The position numbers and the translations under genes were made by a program. Below, piece by piece: positions 10,990-22,340 of a stretch of DNA of 64,000 nt (position 1 is the stretch's first letter; each line of letters begins with the position of its first letter). The DNA lies in the NCBI RefSeq assembly GCF_030247195.1, contig NC_080672.1:1240001-1304000 (forward strand). Direction: 5' to 3'. The DNA is from Topomyia yanbarensis. Its lineage: Eukaryota; Arthropoda; Insecta; Diptera; Culicidae. The notes under the pieces were generated by a model. It worked only from the letters and a program-made list of their open reading frames with translations, did not search any database and was not told where the DNA came from.

Positions 10990-11886
10990 ATGAAGACTAT
11001 CGCTCTATTGATTGGTGTCTTGACCCTGGCGGCCGCTTCTGTTGATTTGTCCAAAGTGAAACGCATTGAGGAGTTGGACGAGTTTTGGGCACAGCTCGAT
11101 CCGCAGCTACAGATGCTACGTCCAACGCAAGCACTCGTGGACAGCAGAATAGTCAACGGTCAGGAAGCCCAACCAGGACAATTCCCGTATCAGGTGTTAA
11201 CTCTGAATATATTCAATGGTGGCACTGGTGGCATATGCGGAGGCACTCTGTTATCGCAAAACTTTGTGCTGACTGCTGCCCATTGTGTTGTAATCGGTAC
11301 CGTGGCTATTAATGTAACGGTTGTCCTCGGAGCGCATAACCGACAGCTAGTGGAGGAAACACAGCAGAGAATCGATTTCGAATCAATCAACGTTCATCCA
11401 GACTATGATGCATTTTTGTTGCGAAACGACATCGCAACCATTCGACTGGCCACTCTAGCAGTGTTCAACAATGTTGTTCAACCGATCGATCTCCCGGCAC
11501 GATCGGACACTCGCACCTTCGCTGGCCTAATGGGCACTATTTCGGGTTTCGGACGATCAACCGATGAGACCGGTTCGCCTGCTTCCGATGTTGTTAGGTA
11601 TACCAGCAACCCAATTATAACCGTGGCCAATTGTCAATCGTTGTGGAACTCCAATTTAATTGATGCACAAAACATCTGCCTGTCCGGAACTGATGGTCGT
11701 TCGGTGTGCCATGGTGATTCCGGTGGCCCGCTAACCATTCGGGATAATGATCGCAGCCTGCAGGTAGGTATTGCTTCGTTCGTACACTTTAACGGATGTG
11801 CCTCCGGTTTGCCATCCGGGTATGTCCGCATTACGCACTACCTGACTTGGATCGGTGAAAATTCCGATGTTGTACTGCGAGATTAG
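10990..11886 (+). CDS. brachyurin/chymotrypsin-like secreted serine protease, copy 1
   Basis: Single exon, 298 aa. The chosen ATG at 10990 opens a signal peptide (MKTIALLIGVLTLAAA) and follows the predicted transcription start by 41 nt. A propeptide of about 35 residues ends at the trypsin-type site R53|IVNG. The triad is complete: His98 (TAAHC), Asp147 (RNDIATIRL) and Ser244 (GDSGGP). The S1 pocket has Ser at the position 189 equivalent, giving chymotrypsin-type preference. The C-terminal layout (GCASGLPSGYVRI-HYLTWI) is that of brachyurins, although the Asp226 of crab collagenase is Ser here. This suggests a digestive-type secreted protease. AATAAA lies at 11919-11924. It was duplicated in tandem with 13084-13980. 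Confidence 0.92.
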   Translation: MKTIALLIGVLTLAAASVDLSKVKRIEELDEFWAQLDPQLQMLRPTQALVDSRIVNGQEAQPGQFPYQVLTLNIFNGGTGGICGGTLLSQNFVLTAAHCVVIGTVAINVTVVLGAHNRQLVEETQQRIDFESINVHPDYDAFLLRNDIATIRLATLAVFNNVVQPIDLPARSDTRTFAGLMGTISGFGRSTDETGSPASDVVRYTSNPIITVANCQSLWNSNLIDAQNICLSGTDGRSVCHGDSGGPLTIRDNDRSLQVGIASFVHFNGCASGLPSGYVRITHYLTWIGENSDVVLRD

Positions 11887-11918
11887 AAATTCATCACAAT
11901 TGTTAATTCTAAGTTTTC

Positions 11919-11924
11919 AATAAA
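11919..11924 (+). terminator. polyadenylation signal
   Basis: AATAAA lies 33 bp beyond the stop codon of the protease at 10990. The equivalent site is conserved in the tandem copy. Confidence 0.7.
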
Positions 11925-11959
11925 AATAGGTAATCTGTGTTTTGGTTATATTATATTTG

Positions 11960-12825
11960 TATTTGACTCTTGAGGTGGTCGAATAATGTATGTTTAGCAG
12001 TTTTCCCTAGGGGAGATGGAACAACTCAGCTAAAGATACTCATTGAAAATGCCCGAGGATCGTTTTGGTAGACCGAAACCGTAAACTGCAATTTGACTCG
12101 TTACAAGGTCTTCAGGTTATTCGTTTCTTGAAACGTTGTAACATTAAGACACTCTTTCCCGCTTTATTTGCCAAATCACGCATGAACAATTCTGCCTATT
12201 AATCAAAGATACCGCATTATGGTACAGTTATGGGTTGGAAGAATCCGATTATTTTAGTTATTCCAAAGCACTTCGCAAATTTTCGTATAATGATACCGTT
12301 TTCACTTGACCATGTTTCCAAAACTTTAATTTTCACTTCATTTTCAATGCGCGAAATTTCGAAATAGAAGAATCGTACAAAAAGTAAACAAGCGAACAAT
12401 GACAGTCAGATGCACAGCATGCTGTGATTATCACATTTCCGCTAAATTTCTTACAACAAGGACAGAAGGGCGGGACCCTTCAGGAGTATTAGAAGATTCC
12501 ACTGATGCTGGTATGACTGCTGTAAATCGTCCTCTGTTAGTTTCCGATTGTAACCATTATTCAAGTGATCTACCGCGTCAGGGTTTCGGCGATGCGTTTA
12601 TCAAGGCATTAGAACCGATGCATGGCCATCGCCTGATTATCTGGCAGGCGCCTATTGTAGGAGTGCCATAGTAGACCCGCTACCGCTACATACCGTTGTC
12701 TGGTGAATCTAGTCACACACAGGGTTCATTTATTCTCGACGTAAAAAGGACCCAGCTTCGTGATTTCCAGACTATCCAGCCCAAACTAATCGTTCATAGT
12801 CTTGTGCAGGACTTCGTCTGTCTTA
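11960..12825. other. spacer between tandem proteases, no gene seen
   Basis: A 90-codon frame at 12399-12671 has no recognisable motif and no homologue elsewhere in the window. I do not call it a gene. Confidence 0.4.
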
Positions 12826-13017
12826 TCGGACAAGCAATTACAGTTTGTCAAACTGAATCACGCGAGAAACGTCACTCCAACTGGGAATATCCGCGTCAGA
12901 AACCGCACTCCAAAGCATTTTTCATTAGTCCATCTTGTGGGCTTATCTTCTTTCAGTAGCCGATTATGGTTTCCCCAAAGTTCAATTCCACGATAAAGCA
13001 CTGATATCAACCGATAC

Positions 13018-13045
13018 TATAAAAGTCAAGGTAAATCGTTTCAAT
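13018..13045 (+). promoter_or_regulatory. TATA box and initiator of second brachyurin-like gene
   Basis: TATAAAA lies at 13018-13024 and TTCAATGG around 13040-13047, at the same spacing as in the upstream copy. It is part of a conserved block of about 250 bp. Confidence 0.65.
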
Positions 13046-13083
13046 GGTCACTTCGTGTCGACGTAACTAGTGACAATACCACG

Positions 13084-13980
13084 ATGAAGACTATCGCTCT
13101 GTTGATTGGCGCCTTGGCCCTGGCCAACGCCTCCGTTGATTTGTCCAAAGTGAAACGCATTGAGGAGTTGGACGAGTTTTGGGCACAGCTCGATCCGCAA
13201 CTACAGATGCTACGCCCAACACAAGCACTCCCGGAAAGCAAAATAGTCAACGGCCAGGAAGCCCAACCAGGACAGTTCCCGTATCAGGCGTTAGTACTGA
13301 GTTTCTTCAGTGGCGGCAACTCCGGATTATGTGGTGGTACTGTGTTATCGCAAAACTTTGTGATGACTGCTGCCCACTGTGTTGTAATCGGAACAGAGGC
13401 CACTCATGGAACGGTCGTCCTCGGAGCTCACAACCGACAGGTCGTGGAAGCCACACAGCAGAGAATCGATTTCGCTTCAATCAACGTCCATCCAAGCTAC
13501 ATTGCATCGTTATTGCGGAACGATATCGCTACCATTCGACTGGCCACGCCAGCAGTGTTCAACAATGTTGTTCAACCGATCGATCTACCGGCACGGTCGG
13601 ACACTCGCACATTCGCTGGCCTAACGGGTATTATTTCGGGTTTCGGACGAACAACGGATGAGACCGGTTCGCCTGCTTCCGATGTTGTCATGTACACCAG
13701 CAACCCAATTCTTACCAATGCCGACTGTCAATCCTCGTGGAATGCTATTATTATTCAGGCACAAAACATCTGCCTTTCCGGAACTGGTGGTCGTTCGGTA
13801 TGCAATGGTGATTCCGGTGGCCCATTAGCCGTTCGGGATAATGATCGCAGTCTTCAGGTAGGTATTGCATCCTTCGTCCACGCAAGCGGATGTGCCTCCG
13901 GTTTTCCCGCCGGATTTGTCCGCGTCACGCACTATCTGACTTGGATCGGTGAAAACTCTGATGTTGTACTGCGAGATTAG
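13084..13980 (+). CDS. brachyurin/chymotrypsin-like secreted serine protease, copy 2
   Basis: Single exon, 298 aa, same length as and collinear with the gene 2.1 kb upstream. It has a signal peptide MKTIALLIGALALANAS and a shared propeptide with the acidic stretch IEELDEFWAQLD. The activation site is K53|IVNG (Arg in copy 1). The triad is intact: His98 (MTAAHC), Asp147 and Ser244 (NGDSGGP). The position 226 equivalent is Ala, versus Ser in copy 1, so substrate preference may differ slightly. AATAAA lies at 14013-14018. Promoter and UTRs are conserved with copy 1, so co-expression is expected. Confidence 0.92.
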   Translation: MKTIALLIGALALANASVDLSKVKRIEELDEFWAQLDPQLQMLRPTQALPESKIVNGQEAQPGQFPYQALVLSFFSGGNSGLCGGTVLSQNFVMTAAHCVVIGTEATHGTVVLGAHNRQVVEATQQRIDFASINVHPSYIASLLRNDIATIRLATPAVFNNVVQPIDLPARSDTRTFAGLTGIISGFGRTTDETGSPASDVVMYTSNPILTNADCQSSWNAIIIQAQNICLSGTGGRSVCNGDSGGPLAVRDNDRSLQVGIASFVHASGCASGFPAGFVRVTHYLTWIGENSDVVLRD

Positions 13981-14012
13981 AGATTCATCACAATAGTTGA
14001 TTTTATGTTTTA

Positions 14013-14018
14013 AATAAA
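14013..14018 (+). terminator. polyadenylation signal
   Basis: AATAAA lies 33 bp past the stop of the second brachyurin-like gene. Confidence 0.7.
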
Positions 14019-14091
14019 AATAGATAATCTGTGTTTTAGTTATATTGGTTTTTTTTTTATTTGTTCATATGACTCGACTCATAGCGATAGC

Positions 14092-14700
14092 TTAACGGAG
14101 CCAGGGATATTTGATATCTTTACAATATGTAAAAAATAAATATTTTTGCTTATCCGTTGAATCTGGTGCACACCAAATTCTATTGCGAGCAGAGACCTTC
14201 TTTCCTTGCGGGCAAACGTATGTCTGATCGCTTTCTTTTATATCAAGGACATCATCGTTAAAACTGTCTTGCTGCCCGCCATCAGATGTTCTTCCCTGCT
14301 TCTTGCACTTACGGGTGACCAGTGTAAACCCGTTGTCAATGTTACAAACTTCCTTGCCGATGTTGCTTTCAGTTTGGTTTGGGGTGATTGATGCTGCTGT
14401 TGCTGTTTCCATTATGGCCTGAACAGCTGCTAAAAATTTGGCTACTGTTTGTGATCCGATATTGGTATTCAAAACTCTTTTGGTTTGCACGTAGGAGTTT
14501 ACTCTTCATAGGTGCTTAGCACAGTTCGTGCGTGCGTCGTAGTTCTGTGAGTTTTGAGGTTTATCGGCAAACTGGAGGGAGTAGGTCTTTCGACCCGCGT
14601 CCAAACTACAAAAACATCTTTAAGGATACCCGAGAAGAAGATTTTCCAAGTATCAGGTGTAACAGATTCTACTTTTTCGCATTGTGCCATGCATTTCGCA
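14092..14700 (-). pseudogene. non-LTR ORF1 remnant (beta-related)
   Basis: On the minus strand, W-IFFSGI-K-VFVVWTRVERPTPS, then RTVLSTYEE, then, after a stop, IDNGFTLVTRKCKKQGR. The first block aligns with the WRNFF-GIPNGVRIVRMRV-KPIPSY region of family beta ORF1. The second resembles the D-DGFTLVTRK tail common in non-LTR ORF1 proteins. The zinc-knuckle part between them is largely lost. No ORF2 follows. Confidence 0.5.
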
Positions 14701-14739
14701 ATAATCCTAGAAGGGGCATGCGGTGAAAAATCGTTGTGT

Positions 14740-15150
14740 AGGGTAGGTCCACCGGAAACTATATCGAGTAGGTCAGGACGAAGTGAGGACTAAATAGCTC
14801 AAGAAAATGACCATCGGTTTCGAGAAAAATCCCCCACCGAGGTATTCACAGTAACGTAGATTCATCGCTGTGGACTATCTAACAAAATCGTGACAAAATT
14901 AGGACCTTATTGGCTCACGCTACATACATCGGTGTCGAGAGGAATTCCGCCGTCAGGGAACACTCAGTCGGAGTAGCGTAGTTTCATCACCGGAAAATAT
15001 CGTAGTAAATCTCGATAAGGTTGGGAGTTAAATGGCTCGAGAAAGCGGAACTAAACGGTTCACTGAGACGAGAGTTAAGTGTCAGCATAATAGATGGAGA
15101 CGGAAGACAAGAGCAGTCTCGAGAGTTAAATGGCTCAAAGATCGAACCAT
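14740..15150 (+). repeat. degenerate repeat units with 'gaattccgccg' core
   Basis: Units of roughly 190 bp repeat the order 'taaatggctc(g/a)ag', 'atcggt(g/t)tcgaga', 'attccgccg' and 'gggaa(a/c)actc'. The same unit occurs at 38990-39110 inside the hAT-like element and on the minus strand at 24690-25090. Confidence 0.45.
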
Positions 15151-16034
15151 TTCATACATCAAGTGTAGCTTCGAGCTGCGGAAAAGAAAAAAAAAGAGGT
15201 GCGACGAAAGCACAACCAGACCCCCAGGAAATAATACCTTGATGTATTTCCATGGAACAGTGGCGGATTTCCCTAAAAACCTGGCCAAAAGTCGACAATT
15301 GCATGGTAGTACTTTGGGTTCTAGTATATGTATTGTCCTTTAGCTGATGCTGCCGAATGCTATTTTAAGTGAAACGCTCCAAAATTTCCATATTTGAGAT
15401 GTTGGCACACCTAAACAGTTTAAACCGACGCGTTTTGCTCATATTTTTAATCGATCGCTTGAAATATCAATATTATTCAAGTGTAACTAGATTTTGATTA
15501 AAGCACCGGTTTCATATTTGGAATAATGGAAAGTTATGCTGACGGTTTGTACTTTATTTATATGTATTGATGTCATAAGATATTATTTTGTTTGTCTATA
15601 GAAAATGTCAATAACTTTCATGCTTTTGTAGCTGACAGTTTCAACACATGTTTTTGCTAAATCATTGAAATACTTTTTTTCCACGTATGTCCACTATGTT
15701 TCAAAGCAATTTTTGTTCCTCTAAGGATTCTCCATTTGGAACACCATACAAATCTTGCCCGAATTTGCCCGTTTTTGAGTAATCTTTGATTAAGTAGAGA
15801 CGGCGACGGATTATAAGATTTTCAGTTAAAAATTTGGACTCGTACTTTTAATTATTGCTGCGCCTCTGGTTGTCGTAGCGAGTTGCACAATACAGCATTT
15901 TGATCAGGAAGAATTGTGTAGTTCGTGGTGAAAATTTCATAGAAATTCAAAAGTTCAAAAGTTATCAAAGGTGGAACGCAAAAGACGTAATTAATTTTGG
16001 TCATTCATATTGAAAACCAACGAGGTCAACAGAA

Positions 16035-16310
16035 GTGATCACCAAAGGTTCTAAATTTCAAAAATCGATTATGAATTCCATGCTAAAACGTTACCGGAAA
16101 ACTATAACGTTTGATCATGCAAAGCAAAACAAATCTAAAGGTGGAACATATGACTGGATACTACGAGCGAAAATCAGTAAAGTAGTACAAAAAATGCTGG
16201 GATCTCCAGTCGTGATTTGAACAAAAAACTCACTTTGGCGTACACTCCATCTTGGCAAATTTGTTTGTGAAAAGGTTGTCAGTCGTAGTATGTCAGCAAG
16301 CATGACAACA
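16035..16310 (+). pseudogene. possible Tc1/mariner-type transposase N-terminal (HTH) remnant
   Basis: The frame includes SIMNSMLKRYRKTITFDHA, then KSKGGTYDWILRAKISKVVQ. After a stop near 16218 comes TKNSLWRTLHLGKFVCEKV-SRS. A basic spacer followed by a second helix-turn-helix-like block resembles the paired-type DNA-binding region of Tc1/mariner transposases. No DDE/D catalytic region follows. The assignment rests on pattern memory only. Confidence 0.3.
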
Positions 16311-16324
16311 AGACGTGGTTGCTT

Positions 16325-16445
16325 AAAACTACGTTCACACTACGAGTTAAAACGTGTTTTAACGCTATCTTGATGACGTTTTTCTTGTTGCCAATTATTA
16401 TAACATGTTTTAACTTTGTAGTGTGAACATAGTATAAAACTATAC
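16325..16445. mobile_element. small MITE, about 120 bp
   Basis: Left 'ctacgttcacactacgagtt' is mirrored on the right by 'aactttgtagtgtgaacatag', and both ends are followed inwards by aaaac(g/a)tgtt. It is an imperfect foldback with no coding content. Confidence 0.55.
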
Positions 16446-18084
16446 CAGGAAGTAGTACAAGCATGTTCTGACCAAGTATAACGCATGCATTTACATGGAC
16501 GCTTCATCGTAGCAATGGATTTTGGACAAATCCTTGGTTTAACAATTTAAATAAAACTACGAATTTTAGTGAATTTTACTTTTTTTCGTGTTTTTGTCAT
16601 ATACATTTTTAGGTACTGCAATTTGCAAGCAAACTTGTTGCCAATTTTCAGTCCATGCATTCCATCGCATAATCGGCTTATTTTCTATAATTTAGAATTA
16701 TACTATTTTTCGCTCTTTGAGAAATATGTTCATCGGACAGTAATTAAATAATAATTGTAAAGAGTGGATAATAATTGTACAGATAGTTTAAAAGTATATG
16801 TAACTATGTTGTATAATATTTCAAAATACATAGTTTGAAATGACTAATAACCTCAATTCTCATAAAAGCTACATATCCTAGTCACCCAAACATCTCAATG
16901 CGTACTGTCGCCGACGCAAAATCACAAACAGCTGTTCGCAGCGAGCACAAGAAAACCGTTCGGCAGAATCAAAACAAACCACCGCAACATAGAACAGTTC
17001 GTTCTGACCTAAAGAGGCAGAAGGAAAATCAAATTACATTCAAGTGCGCCCAATGATGAGTCAATGCGCGCTCACGCAAGGGTCATATATGCTTCATCGG
17101 CATTTTCGGTGCCACTGCCGGTCACAGCGCATTCGAAGACGATAATTATATCGATATTTGACTTCGCGCGGTGGCTTGGATAATAAAACATTTGTGCAGA
17201 GTTGACAACAATATTCATTGTTAACATTCTGTACCAAAACAAATCCAAATAAAATCGATTCAAAAATCGATTATTTGTAAATAGCTAGCTTTAGGAAAGT
17301 AGGTATATAAACCAAAAAATTGTATAATAAAATCAAGTTGAAATCGAGCAGTCGAAAGTACCACTTCACTCAGTCGAAAATCCTTTACTTCGTGTCCAGA
17401 CCCTGGAGTTCTTCGTTGGTTTTTCCACCTTGTTAAATCCAAAGTCAAATTACTTCCTTGTTTGTAACGCAAGCGGGGAAGCAAATTGTCTTACGACCAG
17501 AATTAGTATTGGTTTGTTACGCAGAACGATACTAACTGGACGAGGAATTCCCGGCTTATTACGCTATAGCGTGTGGTATTTGTAACGCAGGTGCCACAAA
17601 CTATACTTAGTCTAGAATTAGAAGTGGCTTGTACCGCAGGACGCTTCTAACTAGACCCAGCACCCCCCTCTGCGGCGAAAGATCGTTCGGCGGAACGATA
17701 CGTACAAATCAACAAATTCTATCGCTGGAACCATTAAATCTTCATTCGCGAAAATTCACTTATCTAGATTTCAATGTCGCCCATTTTGTACCCGCCATTT
17801 AAAATTTCGAAAATCTGACATCAAAATCGTAATCTGCCCCCCAAAAAACCGTGGTATGTACCTTTGTAGGTCAATCAAAACCATTTTCGACTTTTGGCCA
17901 GGTTTTTAGGGAAATCCGCCACTGTACATGGGGGAGAAAGGCGAAGAAGGAGTAAAGAATGTTTTAGTGGAAAGTGAAGCCCACACAGTGCCAATTCACT
18001 ACAAGTCAGGCTTTCGAAGCGAACCATACAACCATAACCTTTCTATATGGGAAAGGTATTGTTGCCGAGCAAACGAGATGAACT

Positions 18085-18425
18085 AATGGTTTGGTTTAGC
18101 TCAATAGTATGTTCAGAAGAATTATAGTTAATAACACGAGGCATTTTTTGCTTAGAAAATTTTAGTTCCATCTGTAACCGTATAGAGGGCGCCAACACAA
18201 ACTTTTTATAGAAGAGAGATAGAATATCGAGATGTTCGGAAGAATTATAGCAAAATGCCTGTTCTACAACTTAGTGGAAGACACCTAATCTCTTTCCATT
18301 GAAAAGTTAGTGCTGGCACCCTCTTTGCGGTAACATGTGGAACTAAAATGTTCTAACCAAAATATGACTCGTTCTAATTACTATAATTCTTCCGAACATA
18401 CTGTTGAGCTAAACCTAACGATTAT
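18085..18425. mobile_element. foldback MITE, arms about 130 bp
   Basis: Segments 18085-18215 and 18290-18425 are reverse complements with scattered substitutions. Both carry 'ggtttagctcaa', 'agtatgttc(a/g)gaagaatta' and 'ttttagttcca'. The short centre (18216-18290) has no gene. Confidence 0.6.
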
Positions 18426-18779
18426 TTCACAAAAATAATTAGTTTGTGCGAATCGAGTACTGATACACAACCAGGCCCTATGCAAAACTGACTCAGACAT
18501 CACTTCGTTAAACGTTTAATAACTTCTTTTAATAAAGTCAGATTCACTAGCAATCTTCGATAAAGTTGTAGACAATTTTATTATTTATCTTATTTTCATT
18601 TATAGTGATAATACGATGTATACAATGCCACCTAGCGCTGAAAATGCGAGCTAGTTGGTTTTCTCCATGTAAATTGTCGAAAAATCCCATACAAACTTTA
18701 GGCATGTTGGTCCGGTAGCTAGACTTGTCCGATTTGCTTCAAATTTGGAGCAAGTGCTTCTGGTGGGACTGTGGGTTGT
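18426..18779. other. spacer, no gene seen
   Basis: AT-rich sequence between two repeats, with nothing supportable in it. Confidence 0.4.
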
Positions 18780-21700
18780 ATAAAGTATACGTATTATACA
18801 AAATTTATCATAACTAGTGCATTGTGACGACTCCTTTACGATTCTCGTATATGAGTGCAAACTAAGTCATATAATGTATAAAAAGGATTGTTATTAGTGC
18901 AGTAATATGCCGCAATTACGACTACACAAATGTGTGTCGGTAATAGCCAAATCAATCCAAGTATTGCACACCAAGAATCGTAAAACAAAAGGTGGTGGGG
19001 CTAATTTCGTATAAAATGCTGGCTTGATACCGACTACAACTCAATCTCCAGAACAAAATATCAGTTCCGCTATGCTTTCTAAAAATAAATAAATAAATCG
19101 ATACTTTGGTAAAAAGGGGTTCTAAGTTATATGTTGATATTCCTTTCAATTCGTTCCCATACCAGCATGGTTGCATCGTACCATAAATACGAACTTAGAA
19201 CTATGGAAATAATGACAAGACTTTTAGGTAATAGTTAAAATTATGAGTTTTCCTATATGTTTTTTTTTATAAACAGCTTAAGTTAATTTCAAGACTAGCG
19301 CAGGTACTTATGTTAACAGAACAAAAAATATAAAAATCGTGGATAGTATTCACAGAACTCGATACATGTTGAAGCTAAAGCGAAAAAAAATTTGAAAAGT
19401 TAATATGATTGAATCAGACACTCTTTAGGTTATTTCTACGATATGATAAATTTTACAAACAATTTTATTAGGTATCTTTGGTATTATTGATGAAAAATGT
19501 TCATTAACCCTCAAAAAGGCAAGCTAAAACTGTGACTTCAAGAAACATCGCTCAGTTCATTTAAACTAGAGAACTGAAAAAAGCCGGGCCTCTGAGACCC
19601 CTTGCCTTTTTGATGGTAAAAAAAAACCAAAAAAAAAACAAAAAAAACCAGTGGGGTTTCTTACGCCAACCTGTTTATTAGGGTGGGGCATTGTTATATG
19701 GAAAAACGTAATCAAAACCTAATCAACCGAGCACAGCACTTTTTCGGTTACATTTGGGGTCCCGAACAACTGTGCAAAATTTGGGGTCGATTGCATTTGA
19801 CCCAGCGTAGCGCATTGCGTTTGAAATTTGTATGGAAATTAGTATGGGAAAACCTACTTTTTTGCATTTTCGATTTTACAGACTACAATTCCTCCTGCAG
19901 TATACCAACAATTAGATAGAAGTGTAGTTCAGGATATGCTGAACAACTTTGCCGAAGGATGCATGGTGCTAGAATGTCTCTACAACAAGTTATAGCTGTT
20001 CAAAGTTCGATAGATCGAATTAATCGCCAAAAATATTTTTTTGCCAACACTGCGGGTGTACAAATGATATTTTATACAGCATACCAAAATAACATCATAT
20101 ACTTTAAATTTACCACATTGGTATGTTTGGATGAATTATTCAAAAGCCTTAGCTCAATTTCATGGGCCTAGGTAGTTTCACAATAGGGCGTAGTGAGGAG
20201 ATGTTCGCAATAGGGCGTAGTGAGGGGAGAGGGGGAGGCTTCAATATATAGAAATTCTAACTGAAATAACTGAAATTTTGTCGAGTTGAAATGTTCAGAT
20301 GAATTATTTTAAAGCATTTGCACAATGTCCTATGTAACGATGAAACGAAACATACTGCATCCCTCTGCATCGACTTTATATCAATGGAAGTAAAGTTGCA
20401 GACTGAATCAACTGTCGAGTCGAGTGATGTCGAGTTGATATGTCAGAGGAATGCATTGATTATATTTCAGTTTAATACGCACTACGATTTGATAGGATGC
20501 TCTTTTCGATGTTGTTCGATCACCTGAAGTAAAAATTGCTGTTGAACTGGGGCTCTTGTGGACTGTGTAAATGTTGTAAAATAATTCATCTGAACATTCC
20601 AACTCGATAAGATTTCAGTTATTTCAGTTCAAATTTTCATATTTAAAAGTCTCCCCCTACTCCCCTCACTACGCCCTATTGCTAAACTACCTATGCCCAT
20701 GAAATTGAGCTAAGGTTTTTGAATAATTCATCCAAACATACCAATGTGGTAAATTTAAAGTATATGATGTTATTTTGGTATGCTATATGAAATATCATTG
20801 GTACACCCGCAGTGTTGGCAAAAAAAAAGATTTTTGCCAATTAATTCGATCTATCGAACTTTGAACAGCTATAACTTGTTGTAGAGACATTCTAGCACCA
20901 TGCATCCTTGTTCAGCATATCCTGGACTACACTTCTATCTAATTGTTGGTATACTGCAGGAAGAATTGTAGTCTGTAAATTTGAAAATGCAAAAAAGTAG
21001 GTTTTCCCATACTAATTTCCATACAAATTTCAAACGCAATGCGCTACGCCGGGTCAAATCCAATCGACCCCAAATTTTGCACAGTTGTTTGGGACCCCAA
21101 ATGGAACCAAAAAAGTGCTGTGCTGAAAAAACGATCATTTTGCCCCACCCTACTGTTTATATGTTTCGTAGGAGCGAAGGAAAAGTTAATAATTTGTTTA
21201 AACATTACAAATTATTTAAAACATAATGTGGCACTCTCTTTGGTGTTTTTGGGAAATATGTATAGCTTCTTTACTATAACAGAGCAAATAATCGGAAGGC
21301 CTCAAAGTATTTATACAAATTTGACATTGATTGGAATATTATTTGTGTCTACATATGGACATTTACGTACATTTTCAGCAGTACAAGGAAGATGTTATAC
21401 TACAGTGAAAACCTGTTTTTATCAGTCCACAATTCTGTCAGAACTTCGACCCGATTTCGTCAGCCAGCCAGGGTTATGGGTTGAATATTTCAACAGCTTC
21501 GGTTTATTTAAGGAAATAAAGAAATATGTCACACGGGCTGATAAAAACGGTTCTTCGGTGTATATGAGTTAAAAAAAACACATTTCGGATATCAGCGAGT
21601 TAGTTATTTCTCGTTCGCATAGACAAAGTCGTATATCAGAGTGGTATAATAATAAGCGTTATCCCAAGGGTCAATGAGTTTGGCTCGAACGATCAAATGG

Positions 21701-22060
21701 TATATGGGGTATGTAGCAGACACGTAAGCTGATGCTTCAGCGTTCGAGACCTAGTGAACCCATGCTAGAAACGTTTCAGGATGCGAAAATTTCAAAGTAG
21801 TTCTCGTTCTTAAAAGAAACAAGGAGGTCGAAAGCTGTTTTGAGCCGTAAGAGTGTATAAAAGGTGTCTATTTCTTGCCACATGGAATGAGAATAAGTAC
21901 CGACTTCAGTCGCATTTATGTACAGTTTAAATCCTACATTGAAACCCAATTTTATCTCAATGTAGATATATTGCCTCCACTTTTGTTCGTATATAGCATA
22001 TTTGCGCATTGTATACGATTTAGTTGTACTGTATATTTACATGTTGAAATTTCGATATAA
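18780..22060. repeat. dispersed repeat alpha, copy 1 (split by foldback element)
   Basis: Blocks 18780-19678 and 21153-22060 are collinear with 32712-33678 plus 38508-40262. Shared strings include 'cgtatatgagtgcaaact' (one mismatch in copy 2), 'atgtttcgtaggagcgaag' and 'gcgagttagttat'. There is no coding capacity: the open frames across it are not conserved between copies. Weak inverted similarity between the two ends ('gcaaactaagtc' left, 'gacttagctgtac' right in copy 2) hints that the family itself is a long-TIR non-autonomous element. Confidence 0.6.
19679..21152. mobile_element. 1474-bp hAT-like foldback element with 8-bp TSD
   Basis: The outer termini are TAGGGTGGGGCA and its exact complement. 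Direct 8-bp copies of CTGTTTAT flank it (19671-19678 and 21153-21160). The arms are long inverted repeats of roughly 600 bp (19679-20325 and about 20565-21152) around a unique centre of about 240 bp. The 8-bp duplication points to hAT-type transposition, though other superfamilies also give 8 bp. There is no transposase, so it is non-autonomous. The homologous locus in alpha copy 2 (about 33480) lacks it and has one copy of the target. Confidence 0.85.
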
Positions 22061-22089
22061 CTACAAAATTATTTTATTTTTTTCATATA

Positions 22090-22340
22090 ACCATATCCCA
22101 CTCTAATATATATTAGAGTGGGACATGGCCTTTGGACCACCCCCACATCCGCATTTCGTTCATCCACCTCGTATACCGAAGTAAGATGAAGGATTTCTGA
22201 CGCATCCTCCACTCCCACTCTACTAAACCCCCACCTGTTCCACTTCCAAACCCATTCCACCAACATTTCAAAATATAATCACATGAAGATAACATTGAAC
22301 TCATGCTATCGGCACGCAGCTCAGAGCCGACACACGTATC
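22090..22340 (+). repeat. C-rich mosquito dispersed repeat delta with a 26-bp palindrome
   Basis: A perfect palindrome lies at 22097-22122 ('ccactctaatatatattaga' and onward). The C-rich tract after it ('cacccccacctgttcc', 'catgaagataacattgaact') is shared with 62150-62340, which has 'catgaagacaacattgaact'. A related G-rich tract lies on the opposite strand at 52190-52290. Confidence 0.5.

Larger units (their letters stand above)
15258..17934. mobile_element. 2.7-kb DNA transposon remnant with 38-bp perfect TIRs
   Basis: Positions 15258-15295 and the reverse complement of 17897-17934 are identical over 38 bp, beginning CAGTGGCGG. The right end is followed by TA while the left is preceded by AA, compatible with a mutated TA target as in the Tc1/mariner group. 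A CAGTGGCGG terminus also occurs in hAT elements, but no 8-bp duplication is visible. Inside lie a possible Tc1/mariner-type transposase N-terminal remnant (16035-16310) and a nested MITE (16325-16445). The rest has no gene. Confidence 0.6.

Noticed and set aside
12399..12671. 90-codon frame between the tandem proteases
   Set aside because: No domain, no promoter or splice context, and no second copy.
13179..13661. 160-codon frame overlapping the second brachyurin-like gene
   Set aside because: Out-of-frame shadow of a gene with a complete catalytic triad; low-complexity composition.
21039..21572. 177-codon open frame on plus
   Set aside because: It crosses the exact boundary of the foldback transposon into repeat alpha and is not conserved in alpha copy 2, so it is chance.
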